In this document: piece by piece, positions 32,500 to 43,418 of the stretch | Position numbering within the stretch: the stretch's first letter is position 1 | How the letters are laid out: each line of letters begins with the position of its first letter | NCBI GenBank assembly: GCA_949358305.1 | Contig: OX442314.1 | Location: 9,231,060 to 9,295,059, forward strand | Reading direction: 5' to 3' | DNA from: Strigamia acuminata | Lineage: Eukaryota; Arthropoda; Chilopoda; Geophilomorpha; Linotaeniidae | DNA length: 64,000 nt | Notes under the pieces: generated by a model | Told to the model about the DNA's origin: nothing | The model's input: only the letters and a program-made list of their open reading frames with translations | The model's database searches: none | Position numbers and translations under genes: made by a program

Positions 32500-33905
32500 T
32501 CCAGTTTCGTACACGTAAAATGGATTTCTACACTTAGCACTTTGACGGCTCAAATTCCACCATTTATTTTTCCTTTTTTCTCCTCCAGAAAAACAAACTT
32601 TATGCGTCTGGCCTTAAACCCTCGATTTGCCTATTGGCTCCTCTCCAACATTAATATTTTTTTGCATCTTATTTACGGTACATGTATTTACAAATGGAGG
32701 GAATCTCTCTCGACGAGACGACGGAAGGTCATTTGGTCTTAATGGATTGGTGTTAAAGGGGTTGAGAGTGGGGAAGGCAGGCACTGCTGAAAGTAATTTG
32801 CTGCGTCGTAAAGCCAAAGTGCATCAACTCCTTGGAAATAGCAAATTCCGGCGTCGATCTCACGCGATAGATGAAGATTTCGGCCAAACGTTCAAACTTG
32901 AAAGTCGCGCAAACTATTTATTCACAGCTGCAATTTTCATGCGTCGAGAAAAAGAAAAGAAAAAGGGTTGAAATACGAACAGCTGCGTTTAATCGAGTGG
33001 AAACGTCACGCTGTTTTGTTCAGTCCAATTCAAAACCCCAAACAAAAGATCATTTAATGACCGTAGTACAAAGAGGAAAATTAACTTTTCAAGTATTGAC
33101 CACAGGAATAAAAAAAACAAACCATTAATTCCTTTTTATGTTTATTTTGTGTATGACCAGAAGGGGGAGTAATGAAACTTATTATTATTACGGAGATGTT
33201 TAGTATGGAAATGGTGATTGGTGTGTGAGGAATAAAAAGAGAGGGAGTTGATAATAAAACGAGGAGTAGTTTTGTTGGGAAAAATAGAAAGGAATCTCTA
33301 TCTTTTTATTTTTTATTTTAGAGCTTATGCAAATTGAAAACGTGTGCAAGTAAAATTTTTATGGAGATTGGCTCGGATGGTCCGTCCGAGGCGAGTGGCT
33401 CCATTTTGATAACAGATTGTGCTTAAGGAGGCAAAACATGTCGTTTTTCTTTCCTGGTATTTTCGCGTGTAGCGACTATAGTTTTTATTGATACCATCAG
33501 GATTTAAAATCTCCAACAAAGGTTTTGTACTTTATTATCTCGGCTCCATTTGTTGCCAATAGAGGAAGAAATCAATTACGAGGTTTTGCCAAAACATGTG
33601 CAGTTTATCGGATGAGAATTCTTTAATTGATGATCATCTGCATGCAAATGGGAATTAAAGTAGACTATTTGTACATTCTTTGGATTAAGAGTTGCTATAG
33701 AGTATGCTGTGATCTGGGTTTAAACTCACAGTTCGGATACAGTAAAACTGTCTTTTAGTTCTAAAATAAAACGGTTTGTTTAGTGGTCTAGTGGTAAAAT
33801 AAGTAAATACACAGGTAAGTAATTGATAAAAAACACACAAATAATTTATTAAACACAAATTACAATGACAATAATAATAATTAATAATACTAAGCTAATT
33901 ACGAC
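32500..33905. other. Non-coding spacer
   Basis: No gene supported. A frame at 32627-32971 begins with a hydrophobic stretch but lacks an ATG and any splice support. Confidence 0.4.
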
Positions 33906-33909
33906 ATTA

Positions 33910-34400
33910 GAGAGTTTGCGGGATGCATTTTTCCCTTACAGTTAAAGACTATACGGTATAAAAATAGTGTAAGGGAAAAATGATAAATTAAGTTTTTGCG
34001 GGCTGCACTTTTCCCTTATCACTACACTATTTCAGCCAACTACTGACAGTTAGTAATTTTGGGCCTAAAAATTTAATTTGGGGGCGTAGATGTGCAAATT
34101 TCTGCATAAAATTCCATTATTATGCCTATAAAGTATGGTTTGTACCTAAAATTCAATTTTGGACCTCACTTATCATTCAATCTACGTACCTATGACTGTG
34201 ATGTGTTTGATCGGGACAACAAAATAATCGCCATTTGCAATGGGCGGAGCTAACAATATAGTGTTCTCAATTCTGATTGGCTGCGCTATATTTTAATTTA
34301 GTGTTGAAAACGATACACTAAAGATTTTTTCCTTACGTTATGGCACTAAAATAGTGTAACGTGGCACAAAATAAGGGAAAAATGCATCCCGCAAACTCTC
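33910..34400. mobile_element. MITE with TA duplication, 491 bp
   Basis: Ends GAGAGTTTGCGGGATGCATT and AATGCATCCCGCAAACTCTC are exact inverted copies, with matching TTTTCCCTTA inside. TA flanks both sides (33908-33909, 34401-34402). An internal imperfect copy of the end (TTTTTGCGGGCTGCACTTTT) lies at about 33992. No transposase. Confidence 0.85.
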
Positions 34401-34953
34401 TATTGGAATAATGAAAAGAACGGAATAAAATAAGACAACGGTCGCATGGGAAAAAATGTCGTTCTTACTCGATCAGTACTCGCAGAATTAGCAGAGTAAT
34501 GACACGATCTGTTGTATGTTCGTTGGTGAAATCAAGAGTGTGCCAAAACTCTAAATTTGAGCCCAGCAATAAAACGCAATGAGCGCGTTTTGGTGCTACA
34601 AAGGAATTATTGCATCAAAACGGTTAATTAGTAGCTCACCCCAGCCAATTTAAGGTAAGGTGTGCCTAGGAAGTTTTCACCTCCTAGTCACATGGTCTGG
34701 TTTGGCACTGCTAAGCCAGACTAATTAAAAATAATAAATATTTTTAGTGGTGCAATTCAAATATAAATTAGATACGTTTGAGATCACCACAAATAAAATA
34801 ATGTATAAAAAGAACATGTGTTTTATGGAACAAATAAAGAGATTTCATTTGAGGATATCAATATCCTCAAATTTACATAGCTTGAAAACAATACATTCTT
34901 ATGCTTGAAAGCACTGTTCCGAGATACGAGTTGTACTAAACAAATGAGAAAAG
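34401..34953. other. 5' flank of the first lipase gene
   Basis: AT-rich with no gene. It contains an inverted ATATCCTC/GAGGATAT hairpin at about 34853-34870, roughly 90 bp before the ATG. Confidence 0.35.
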
Positions 34954-37900
34954 ATGAATTTTCTAACATTATTGGTGTTAATAAGCCCCATTGCTGTACT
35001 ATGCAACTGCGAAAATTACACTGAGATTTGCTATGACATCAAGAATTTCAGAAATATCAACAGCGTGCTCAGACTGTATAAAACAGCAACTTCAAGATCA
35101 GTAAGAATATATTTACTTCTATTAAGGCTTATATACAGAAATGTTTAAATCTCACAAGGCTGAACTAATTCGAAAAAATGGATACCCAGTTGAGAATCAC
35201 GATGTAACTACAGAGGACGGTTACATCCTCAGCTTACAAAGAATTCCGCACGGACTCACAACAGAACGTAAACGAGATGCTGCCCCTATTCTAATTCTTC
35301 ATGGCATATTTGCATCTTCAGCAGCATACACCTATTTCACCAACAGTCTGCGTAAGTAAATAAGCTGTAATGAGCTCAAATTACGGCTAGGATTTATAAC
35401 AATAAAACTAAGCTCATTGATGCCACAACGGGTCTTATACAAATACTTCTCAAATAACTCAATCTTAATTCAAACTTCAAGTTAAACACTAAGAGAAATA
35501 ATGACTCTATTATTTCTCAATAAAAAGGAAGATTTATTCAAACTTAGAATAAATACTAAATCAAATACAATATTATTAATACAGATATTATTTTGTGATA
35601 AAATGATAAATTAAATGACTGAAGAAATAATTTACTAAAAGAAAAGTAATCAGAAACAACGGAAAATGATAAAGAATACAATCGATTCGACGACTCCACT
35701 TCTCGGGAACGCCGAACGCTTGGATTCGCTTCACTCGACGCTCGGCTCGGCCTCGGCGTTTCTTCAACACGGACTCAATTCCGTCACAACTATCTCGCTC
35801 TCGTAAATTCGGGCGCAACCCCGACTCTTCAAACTTCTCTCCTTGCGACTCCGTCCTCTCAGTGAATCGCAACACGCCGGTTGCGATATGACTGCGACTA
35901 AATTCGCTTGCTTCTGTCACACAGACTCGACTTCGTAGCCCGACGATGGCGACGAAACTAAACGGTCTCTCCGCGGCGGTTGCTCGGCGGCAAGACAAAC
36001 TCCTCGCTCAAACGACGATCGCTTGACGAGAATAAAATTCCCACTGTCACTAACTGAAGTAACAGCAAGAGATATCTCACAAATTGCTCTGGCAATTTGC
36101 AAGACTGAGTCCAAATACTCTGACAATCTTTCACTAAATCAGCTTGTAGAATGGTGTTTTCTCAGGAAGATTTTGGTGACTGGTTGCTCTCAAAGTAAGT
36201 TTCAAACTGAGGAGTTTTTCTGCTCCTCACAGGAAGTGTTTCCTGCTCCAGGAGGTTGCGGGCTGGTTTCCTTGGCGACCACCCACAATTCCTCCCACCC
36301 TGCCTAACTCCCTTTGTCTAGACAGGAAATCATAAAAAATATAAAATAAAATAAAACAATCTCCAATTTAATATTTTATTTCGGGTTCATTCCCAATACT
36401 TCATTAGTGACCACTAGGGTCACTACAAAGCTTACATATAAATATATTGGTCCTCAGAATGGGCCATCTTCAGTGGTATTTGCGTTTTGCTACCGATGTA
36501 ACTCTACTAAATATTTCTGAAAGTGCTGACAATGCATCTAATTTAATGATGATAAAGTATTAAAGTTGGGTGGGGAAATTTTTCGGTGACCCAAAATTTG
36601 ACCTTGGGATGTTCCATCAAGGTCATTGGAAAATTATCTTGGAAACCGTTAGAGTTAGACAGAAATTTCCAATTGTAAACTTGTAGAGCAACATTTATTT
36701 AGTCTAAAAATGACTACTCAAATCTTTTGAACTAAAATTTTTAAGAAAATCGCACTGGAGTCTGGGATGACAACAGGTAACAAACATGCTTAGTTAGCAA
36801 GCAATGCATGCTTGACACGTGAGTGCTGACAGCCAATCAGCGCACAGAACAACGAATCAAGAGGATATAACACGCAGATATGAGTCCATGTTATCCTTAG
36901 TTTATGCTTGATCATATTTTCTTTGCAGCATACGCGCTAGTGAATGAAGGTTACGATGTTTGGCTTGGAAATTTTCGCAGTAGTTTTCAAGATACTCGCC
37001 ACATCAAATATTCCCAATCTAATTTCAAATATTGGAATTTCGGGTATGGTTGATTAATTTCTTTTTCTGTTCTTTGTAATCACTTCTACCCTAGTATTGA
37101 AGAATTAGCTGAACTCGACACACCAGCAATGATTGAATACATTCTGCAAACCACTAATCACATACAAGTATCAATCATTTCTATGTCTATGTCTACCACA
37201 ACAACAACATACATGCTTGCTTTCAATCCAGAACTAAATGAAAAAGTAACTAAGATTAAGCTGTAAAGAAAAAGTCATAATCAAATGTCATTTCTAGATA
37301 TCGAGGCATGTGCAATTAGCACCAACAGTGCATCTTGGTTACATGACTGCAGTGATTCCATATTTTAAACTAAAGGTGTGGCAGTACAGAATAATTGTAG
37401 TCATAATTTTTCCTTTTCATACTTAATACAAAGTCCCAAAAACCTCCCAATAGCTTGACTGTAGTTGGTTTAGAATACTTCTCTACTAATTCAAGATTTC
37501 TTGGGTCTGGTGAAATCCCTTTGTTGTCTATAACATAATGTAATTTGTGATGTACACCCCGATCGAGCGATGTGGGTGTACCATGGGAAACTCTTCACTC
37601 AACTCAAATTAAAATAGTTTCTTCAATTAACATTAACATTGATTTAATAATAGAAAAGTGACAATATTTACAATAAATAAAGGTAAAATAAAAACACAAC
37701 ACAGAGCCTAATGACCATTTTATAATTACTGTTCAGTTCTTGGAACATGGATCCTTCCTAGTCCAAGCGTCTCTTGATGGTTTCGGTCTTTCTTACATCT
37801 TGGCACAATCACTTCACAACACAACACTTTGGCATAGGGGCTCAGCACCCAAAACAGCTTGATCCTTCTAGTACAAGATTCTACACACAACTGTCCTCTA

Positions 37901-38803
37901 CAGTGACAGTTTTGGAAAGCTGCTAAACTATTTCATAGACCATGGCATAGAACGTTAAATTCAAAATGTCCATTTAAGTAACATAATCTGAATTTTCTGT
38001 GACGCGACCAGCTAAATATCCAACAGTTGATTTTGTTTATTCCAAACTTATTTTATTTGTTAAAGAAATTTCGCGACATCACAGGAATCACAGACGATAT
38101 TTTATCTTCACTGAATAAATTAGCTTACTATGTTGTCCCAATTGTGTGTTCTGGTATCCCTTCTGCCGCACCATTCTGCCGGGGATTACTAACACTCCCG
38201 ACTGGTTACAGTCCAGGAATTTACGGGGTAAAAAATGTAATTAATAACTTAATACACGATACTAATACTACTACTGTTTGCTATTGTTAATTAGTTTTGC
38301 ACAGGTGGCATATTTGCTAATCTTTTGCGAGGTTTCTCAATTAAAACACTACTTCACTTCTATCAGGTAATTCGAATCTCTTTTACTTCTCAATGCTTAC
38401 TTATGTAATTATTTCAGATTTTAACAAATAAACAATTGATGCGGTATGATTACGGTTTAGATGAAAATCTCGCAAGATATGCAACTGTGAATATAATTCT
38501 AATTCTGCTGTTACGTATTAATTAGAGCACTGTAATATTTTTTTTCTTTTTTTGTATTAGAAAAAGCCCCCAATTGCAAATGTCAGCCGGATTACAACAC
38601 CCACATATCTTGTCTACAGTGCAAACGATGCCTTAGCAACTCCACTGAACGTTGCAATGCTGGCAAGAGAAATGAAAACGGCTAACGTCGTATTACTCGA
38701 AGATACAATGGTTAATCATGTAGATTTTATTGCTGGTGCATTGGACGATAATATTATGAAGCGTATAAATCGTGTAGTACTGGGGTGTATTCGTTTGCCC
38801 TAA
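34954..38803 (+). CDS. Secreted acid lipase, copy 1 (9 exons, 409 aa)
   Basis: Exons: 34954-35100, 35159-35351, 36929-37043, 37095-37245, 37298-37375, 38066-38227, 38295-38366, 38418-38486, 38561-38803; all joins are GT-AG and keep frame. It is an alpha/beta-hydrolase of the acid (lysosomal/gastric) lipase family, which releases fatty acids from acylglycerols and sterol esters. A signal peptide (MNFLTLLVLISPIAVL) implies secretion or lysosomal/gut delivery. Family marks: TTEDGYILSLQRIPHG, oxyanion loop ILILHGIF, NEGYDVWLGN, and AND/NHVDF carrying Asp352 and His382. The nucleophile elbow, normally GHSQG, is SMSMS (Ser183 in the centre). Length is normal for the family. Intron 2 holds a 1062-bp LTR. 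Activity is inferred; the altered elbow could change or abolish it. Confidence 0.9.
35366..36427. mobile_element. Solo LTR (1062 bp) in intron 2 of lipase copy 1
   Basis: Ends TGTAATGA...TCACTACA form an 8-bp inverted pair with one mismatch. It is flanked by the 4-bp duplication AAGC (35362-35365, 36428-36431). No internal coding region remains. A related copy starts at 63121. The minus-strand frames inside are not gene-like. Confidence 0.75.
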
Positions 38804-38940
38804 CTAGGTGTGTAATAGAAGGGTGAAGTTTTGGAAATGCATAAAGCACATTGCATGACGCAACTAAAATGACCCCTTAATGCTTCTCTGTAATGCAAGG
38901 CGCATCCATATAAATATAAACGCATACAATTAATGTAAAT

Positions 38941-38946
38941 AATAAA
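38941..38946 (+). terminator. Polyadenylation signal of lipase copy 1
   Basis: AATAAA 138 bp after the stop codon. Confidence 0.5.
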
Positions 38947-39263
38947 GACAACCTGTAGCATCCTATCCACACCCACACACAAAAAGAACCAAATGCTGAA
39001 TTCTAATTATTTTGCTAACGATAAAAGAACATTTCAAATTCATTGCAATAAATTAAAATTAAATTCCAATGTATTTTTGAACCGTGGAGAAAGTTTATAA
39101 ATTTATCTGAAATTAGCAGCACATCCTTCACTGTAAATATGGTACCACCAGGTAAATAGTAACAATAAGAATAGATACCATTCATACCAATAACATTACC
39201 ATGATAATACAATAAAATAATTTGGAAGCAAATATTTCGCAGAATGATCAATCCGATGTGCTT

Positions 39264-40240
39264 TGTGGTAATCTCAAAATATTCACCAACTTAGAAGATA
39301 AAATTAATTGTCTTCTAATTAATTTGACTGTGGCACACGCCAAGTCAGATCATGTGACCGAGGGGAGAAATCCTCTCTAGGCACATATCACCCCAGGTTG
39401 TCCGGGGTGAAAACGGTTATTAGCCGTTATGGTGCAATATGGTGTAATAACCACTAGTTGCACCCATTTGAGCTAAGTGCGCAGGTTTTCTGCGCAATAT
39501 TGAAGCGTGCTGGGCTCGCGCCTTGGCTCAAATCGGGACTCTGAAAAATAACACACAACCACAAACATCACTGCTTTTGCTCCTGAAAGAAAAGTATTGA
39601 TAGTGGACTCGTGTTCTTCAGTTTCACCTGCTATCTTTGTGCAACAAACGCACAAAGCCAGCAATTCTGCTTGAATTAGCCGTAGCTAATTCCAGCAATC
39701 GAGAAGAGAAGTTTCCCGACGATCGTGAACCATCGCCGTCGCTGTTGCGCGAACGACAGCCACCGCCATCGTACGAGAGCCGGACGCCTGCCCCGTGAAC
39801 CACCGCCACTGAGAGCCGTCGTACGAGGACAGAAGAAACTCACGAGAACCATCGTCTTCGACCATCGTTCGTGAGTTTGCAGAACGAAGACAATTTGCCT
39901 TCGCCTAACAACATTGTGTTGTTTAAGCGCCATTTCTGACGCTTTGTAGCTTGCAACAGTCGTTGCAAGCCCTTCCTTTGTTTCATTGTTTCCCGCTCAT
40001 TTTAATACGCGACTTGTCGCACCTTGTGATATTCTTAATTTTAACTAGTCATTTCCATTGTAATTAAACCGAATAAAACATATTGTGATTTTTATACTGA
40101 AAACTATCTTTTTATTTCTTTTCCTTAAACTTAACCCCTAGATAATTTAAGGCCGCCGATTGTAAGTCTTTTAAAGCATTCACCTGCGGTTTCTGCTTAA
40201 TTTATTAGAAATTAAGTGGATAAAAACCCGGATCGCAGCA
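39264..40240 (+). repeat. gypsy 5' LTR
   Basis: 977 bp from TGTGGTAATCTC to GGATCGCAGCA. It carries AATAAA at 40072-40077, suited to polyadenylation in the 3' copy. Minus-strand frames within it are duplicated exactly in the other LTR and are not genes. Confidence 0.97.
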
Positions 40241-40242
40241 CG

Positions 40243-40260
40243 TGGGGGCCCGTCCGGGAT
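40243..40260 (+). other. gypsy primer-binding site, tRNA-Pro type
   Basis: TGGGGGCCCGTCCGGGAT, two bases after the LTR. It is complementary to the 3' end of a tRNA-Pro and differs by one base from the well-known tRNA-Pro primer site of murine leukaemia virus. Confidence 0.85.
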
Positions 40261-40353
40261 AGTCATTGTATAAATTTTGATAGTTTAAAATTTACCCGCC
40301 ATTTTTATCTTGCTTATCTTTCTTCTCTATCCTTTCTAAATCCTCATTGAAAA

Positions 40354-42927
40354 ATGGCGACTCCTTCAGAGAAGAGACCGAGAGGAAGGCCGGCGAAGAG
40401 ACGAGTGGCGATCGATCTACCAGTCGTGGATCAAGAAGTGACTGAGTCACAAGAACTGTTTGAAGCCATGGATCAAACAGCTAACTGTAACTCGGCACAG
40501 TTAATCGTGAATGAATTCACGCAAGCGTTGGAGCGACAACAGCCATCCCCGCCCAGCGGCCAGTTGGACTTAAATAATCCAACTGGAAGTGGCCGTTCCA
40601 AGACGCAAAACGATGATTTGAATTTACGAATTCAATCATCAAGTGCAGAGCACTCGCTGAATTCATCACCGGTTCAAGGTGCAGCACAGCAAGATTCTGA
40701 GAACTCCAATATGGAAGTTTCTCATTCTCCCGTGCGTGTTACCATGATGGACGCACTCCGTGAGCAAGCTAGGCTCGAGGGAGTAAAAGTCACTAGCGAA
40801 ATGACTGTGGAACAAATCCACAAAGCTATGGTTCGCAAACAAAGCCAAAAAGACGTTGAAATCGTCAGAACAAGCTTGCAAGCAGAGTTCGAGCGAATGC
40901 ATGCAGAAATGCAGCAGCAAAATGCCAAACTAAAACAACAACGTGCAAATGATCACGTTAAGTTGTTAAATTTAGAGCAGGAAAAAGCTTCCTGGCTAAT
41001 TACTGACGAAGAGCAACAACAAAGGCTCGAGCAACTAAATCAAGCACAAAAAGATTTAGAAATTGCTAATGAAAATTTGAGATTGGCCAACGCAAATTTG
41101 CGAGAAGCCAACGCAAATTTGCGAGAAGCCAACACAAATTTAATGACTGCCGAACTAACCGCCCCAGTTCGAGCGAGGGAAGTAATTCCCTCCACTTCTC
41201 GAAATTACGAGAATTATGCTGCAGAACAAGCAGCAAGAGCTAAGAGATTAGCACAACGAGAAAACGAAATATTTCTCGCTCGACAGCAGTCAGTAATTGA
41301 TGCTGGTCAAGCCGCCAAAAGTCAAAGTACTGCAGAGCAGTTATTACGTGCCGACTTAGCTGCGCAAGCTCGTGAAAACGAAATTCTTCGCGCAGATCTA
41401 CTGACAGTACAAGAAAATTTTGCAGTAGTTGTACAAAAAGTACAAGACGTTTGCGGCGAAGATAATTTTGCAAAGCCAGCCCCAGTTTTGCAAAAAGGTG
41501 CTTCCAAATCACCTGAGTTGATTGATTTAACATCAGCTAAACCAAAAGTCAGTCGACAATCAAGTTGGACTGACAGCGATGACTCACGCAGTAGTCGTGG
41601 AAGCCGTAATAGTCATCACAGTCGCAAAAAGCGAAAGCGACAACCAGACCCGACCGAATATCATTCCCCAAACGTTCCGCAAAATTCGGATCGATTCTTT
41701 AGCAATAGTGACCGATTAATCGGATTGCTAGAGAGAAAAAATAAAGAACGTGAGAAACCACACGATCGTGGACGGTCACACGATAATCCGCGAGAAGGCT
41801 CACCGAAACGAGATTGTCATAACGACATCCGTGATGGGCCGAGGTACCGTGGAAATCCACCAGGTGGTGACCCACCGGGTGGAGATAGTTCAGATGGACA
41901 TGGAGGTGGCCACTCACGTGACCACAATTCGAATGGCAATCGAGGTGGAAGGGGACCACCAAATGGAGACCGTCGTCCGCCAGATGGCGACGATCCTCCG
42001 GACCCTGATCCGCCGCCAAATCCGAATCATGAATCTGCGTCAGATACAGATTCCTCACACCCCAGTGTGAGAGGGCGATCTCGTCACAGAACACGTAGTA
42101 GAACTCAAAGACCCGACTTCTACACGAAAGATGAGATTGACCAGCTGTTGAGGCAAAATGCTCAACAACAGCGAAAAAGCAGAAGGGATAAAATTATTTT
42201 GCAAAAAATAAATGAATTCACTTCTGATAAATGGACTCATCAAACAACAGATGAAAAGTTCATTAGATGGGATCGAGTTATCCCACATGCCTATAATGGA
42301 AATTGGCAAGCAGGGTCAAACCTCTTGCTGGAAATATTCGAACTAGGCAAGGTTCACAGTTTTGGCTGTGAAGGTGCATTGGCCCATCTAGTACCAAGAA
42401 TACTGGTTGGCGATGTCAAGGAGTGGTTTCGCAGGAAAGACTTCACGAAGTGGGATGACTTCGTTAAACAATTTATGTTTAAATTTGGTGAATCGAGCGA
42501 AGACATCAAGACGCTCTGGAGATGTCTTAAGCAACGAAAAGGCGAAAGCTTACATTCGTACATGCTAAGAGCAGAGAATCTGCTTGGCAGAATGCCACAT
42601 GCTGTTACTGATGCAACAGCTGATGATCAGTTTAGAGCTGGCCTCACAGAATATAGTAAAAATATTCTGATGATGTCGGACGCTCCCGACCCGGGGAAAT
42701 TCTCCGAGTTAAATGAGTTCATGGAGGTCAATCAATTGCGCATTGACGAAAAGTACAAAGCTTACCTTACAGATAGCGAAAGGTCAGCGTACTTAAAGCG
42801 AGAGAAAAGACTCGCTGAGCAAAACAATGAAACCTTCAATGGTTTGAAATTGTTGCAGCCACCTAGTTACGAAGACTTTCTAGACGAGGTGGAAGGGAAG
42901 AGTTCGAAAAAAGAATCTTCCAAATAG
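40354..42927 (+). CDS. gypsy Gag, 857 residues, ending in UAG
   Basis: Starts at an ATG 113 nt after the LTR. The N-terminus has an AT-hook-like core (KRPRGRPAKRR, residues 7-17). Residues about 120-360 are a long Gln/Glu/Arg-rich coiled coil with degenerate repeats (LREANANLREANTNL). A Gly/Asp/Pro/His/Arg-rich linker follows at about 410-600. Residues about 610-800 are the capsid-type retrotransposon Gag domain (WFRRKDFTKWDDFVKQF, then FKFGESSEDIKTLWR). The frame stops at TAG 42925-42927 before any zinc knuckle, but the same frame is open again at once. The product forms the virus-like particle. Its size is large for a gypsy Gag. Confidence 0.93.
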   Translation: MATPSEKRPRGRPAKRRVAIDLPVVDQEVTESQELFEAMDQTANCNSAQLIVNEFTQALERQQPSPPSGQLDLNNPTGSGRSKTQNDDLNLRIQSSSAEHSLNSSPVQGAAQQDSENSNMEVSHSPVRVTMMDALREQARLEGVKVTSEMTVEQIHKAMVRKQSQKDVEIVRTSLQAEFERMHAEMQQQNAKLKQQRANDHVKLLNLEQEKASWLITDEEQQQRLEQLNQAQKDLEIANENLRLANANLREANANLREANTNLMTAELTAPVRAREVIPSTSRNYENYAAEQAARAKRLAQRENEIFLARQQSVIDAGQAAKSQSTAEQLLRADLAAQARENEILRADLLTVQENFAVVVQKVQDVCGEDNFAKPAPVLQKGASKSPELIDLTSAKPKVSRQSSWTDSDDSRSSRGSRNSHHSRKKRKRQPDPTEYHSPNVPQNSDRFFSNSDRLIGLLERKNKEREKPHDRGRSHDNPREGSPKRDCHNDIRDGPRYRGNPPGGDPPGGDSSDGHGGGHSRDHNSNGNRGGRGPPNGDRRPPDGDDPPDPDPPPNPNHESASDTDSSHPSVRGRSRHRTRSRTQRPDFYTKDEIDQLLRQNAQQQRKSRRDKIILQKINEFTSDKWTHQTTDEKFIRWDRVIPHAYNGNWQAGSNLLLEIFELGKVHSFGCEGALAHLVPRILVGDVKEWFRRKDFTKWDDFVKQFMFKFGESSEDIKTLWRCLKQRKGESLHSYMLRAENLLGRMPHAVTDATADDQFRAGLTEYSKNILMMSDAPDPGKFSELNEFMEVNQLRIDEKYKAYLTDSERSAYLKREKRLAEQNNETFNGLKLLQPPSYEDFLDEVEGKSSKKESSK

Positions 42928-43398
42928 GACGTCAAAAATCCTCATTCAGTTCCTAAGTTACATGCAAATATAACTGGAGCTGAAACTCCGTCGTCTGAAG
43001 CTGAAGAAGCTGAAGAGGAGGAGGAAGCAGGAGATGAGACGTTGGCTTTATTAGCCAAAGCAGCGGCGTTGTTAGCAAAAAATAACCCCGTTGCAGGCAA
43101 ATGGAAGCCAAGAATGAAACCAAAAAATGTTTCATTTGACGCATCAAAGGTGAATACCGAAAGGAATTCAAAGTCACCTGCGGTGTCGCCAGAGCGCCGG
43201 TCTGACGCTCGTTCTCGTTCTGCCTCACCAGCAGCAACGAAAAAGAAATCGCCTGCCACTGATCCATGCAATTTATGCAAAAAATTAGGGCATTGGCAAA
43301 AAGACTGCCCATCCTCTAAGAGGGACAAACCAGTGTCAACAGCTGAGTTTGAAAAAGCAGTCAAGATCATAACTGACATGTTTCGAAAAAACTTGTAG
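42928..43398 (+). CDS. In-frame Gag extension with a zinc knuckle (nucleocapsid)
   Basis: Same frame as gag, open from the codon after the UAG to TAG at 43396-43398 (156 codons). It has an acidic stretch (SSEAEEAEEEEEAGDE), a Ser/Arg-rich basic region and one CCHC knuckle, CNLCKKLGHWQKDC, the RNA-binding nucleocapsid signature. It has no good start of its own near the UAG, so it is most simply made by UAG read-through, or the UAG is a mutation in this copy. Confidence 0.75.
   Translation, partial: DVKNPHSVPKLHANITGAETPSSEAEEAEEEEEAGDETLALLAKAAALLAKNNPVAGKWKPRMKPKNVSFDASKVNTERNSKSPAVSPERRSDARSRSASPAATKKKSPATDPCNLCKKLGHWQKDCPSSKRDKPVSTAEFEKAVKIITDMFRKNL
43386..43392 (+). promoter_or_regulatory. 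-1 ribosomal frameshift site A-AAA-AAC
   Basis: In the gag frame the codons read CGA AAA AAC TTG TAG. This is the canonical X-XXY-YYZ slippery heptamer placed two codons before the gag stop. The pol frame is the -1 frame and is open across the site. I could not test for a downstream stem or pseudoknot. Confidence 0.8.
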
Positions 43399-43418
43399 AC
43401 GCAGATCCATCAGGTCTA

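Noticed and set aside
32627-32971. A 114-codon frame with a signal-peptide-like start and basic cleavage sites (possible prepropeptide)
   Set aside because: It begins at TTG, has no upstream ATG or acceptor in phase, and the strand opposite is equally open. Insufficient support.
34853-34870. GAGGATAT/ATATCCTC hairpin as a regulator of lipase copy 1
   Set aside because: The arms are short and the base composition is AT-rich; similar hairpins are expected by chance.
35588-36307. Frames on both strands inside intron 2 of lipase copy 1
   Set aside because: They fall within the solo LTR and have no retroelement or host protein motifs.
39473-39933. Minus-strand frames repeated exactly at 50896-51356
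   Set aside because: They lie inside the two gypsy LTRs, hence the duplication; no family resemblance.
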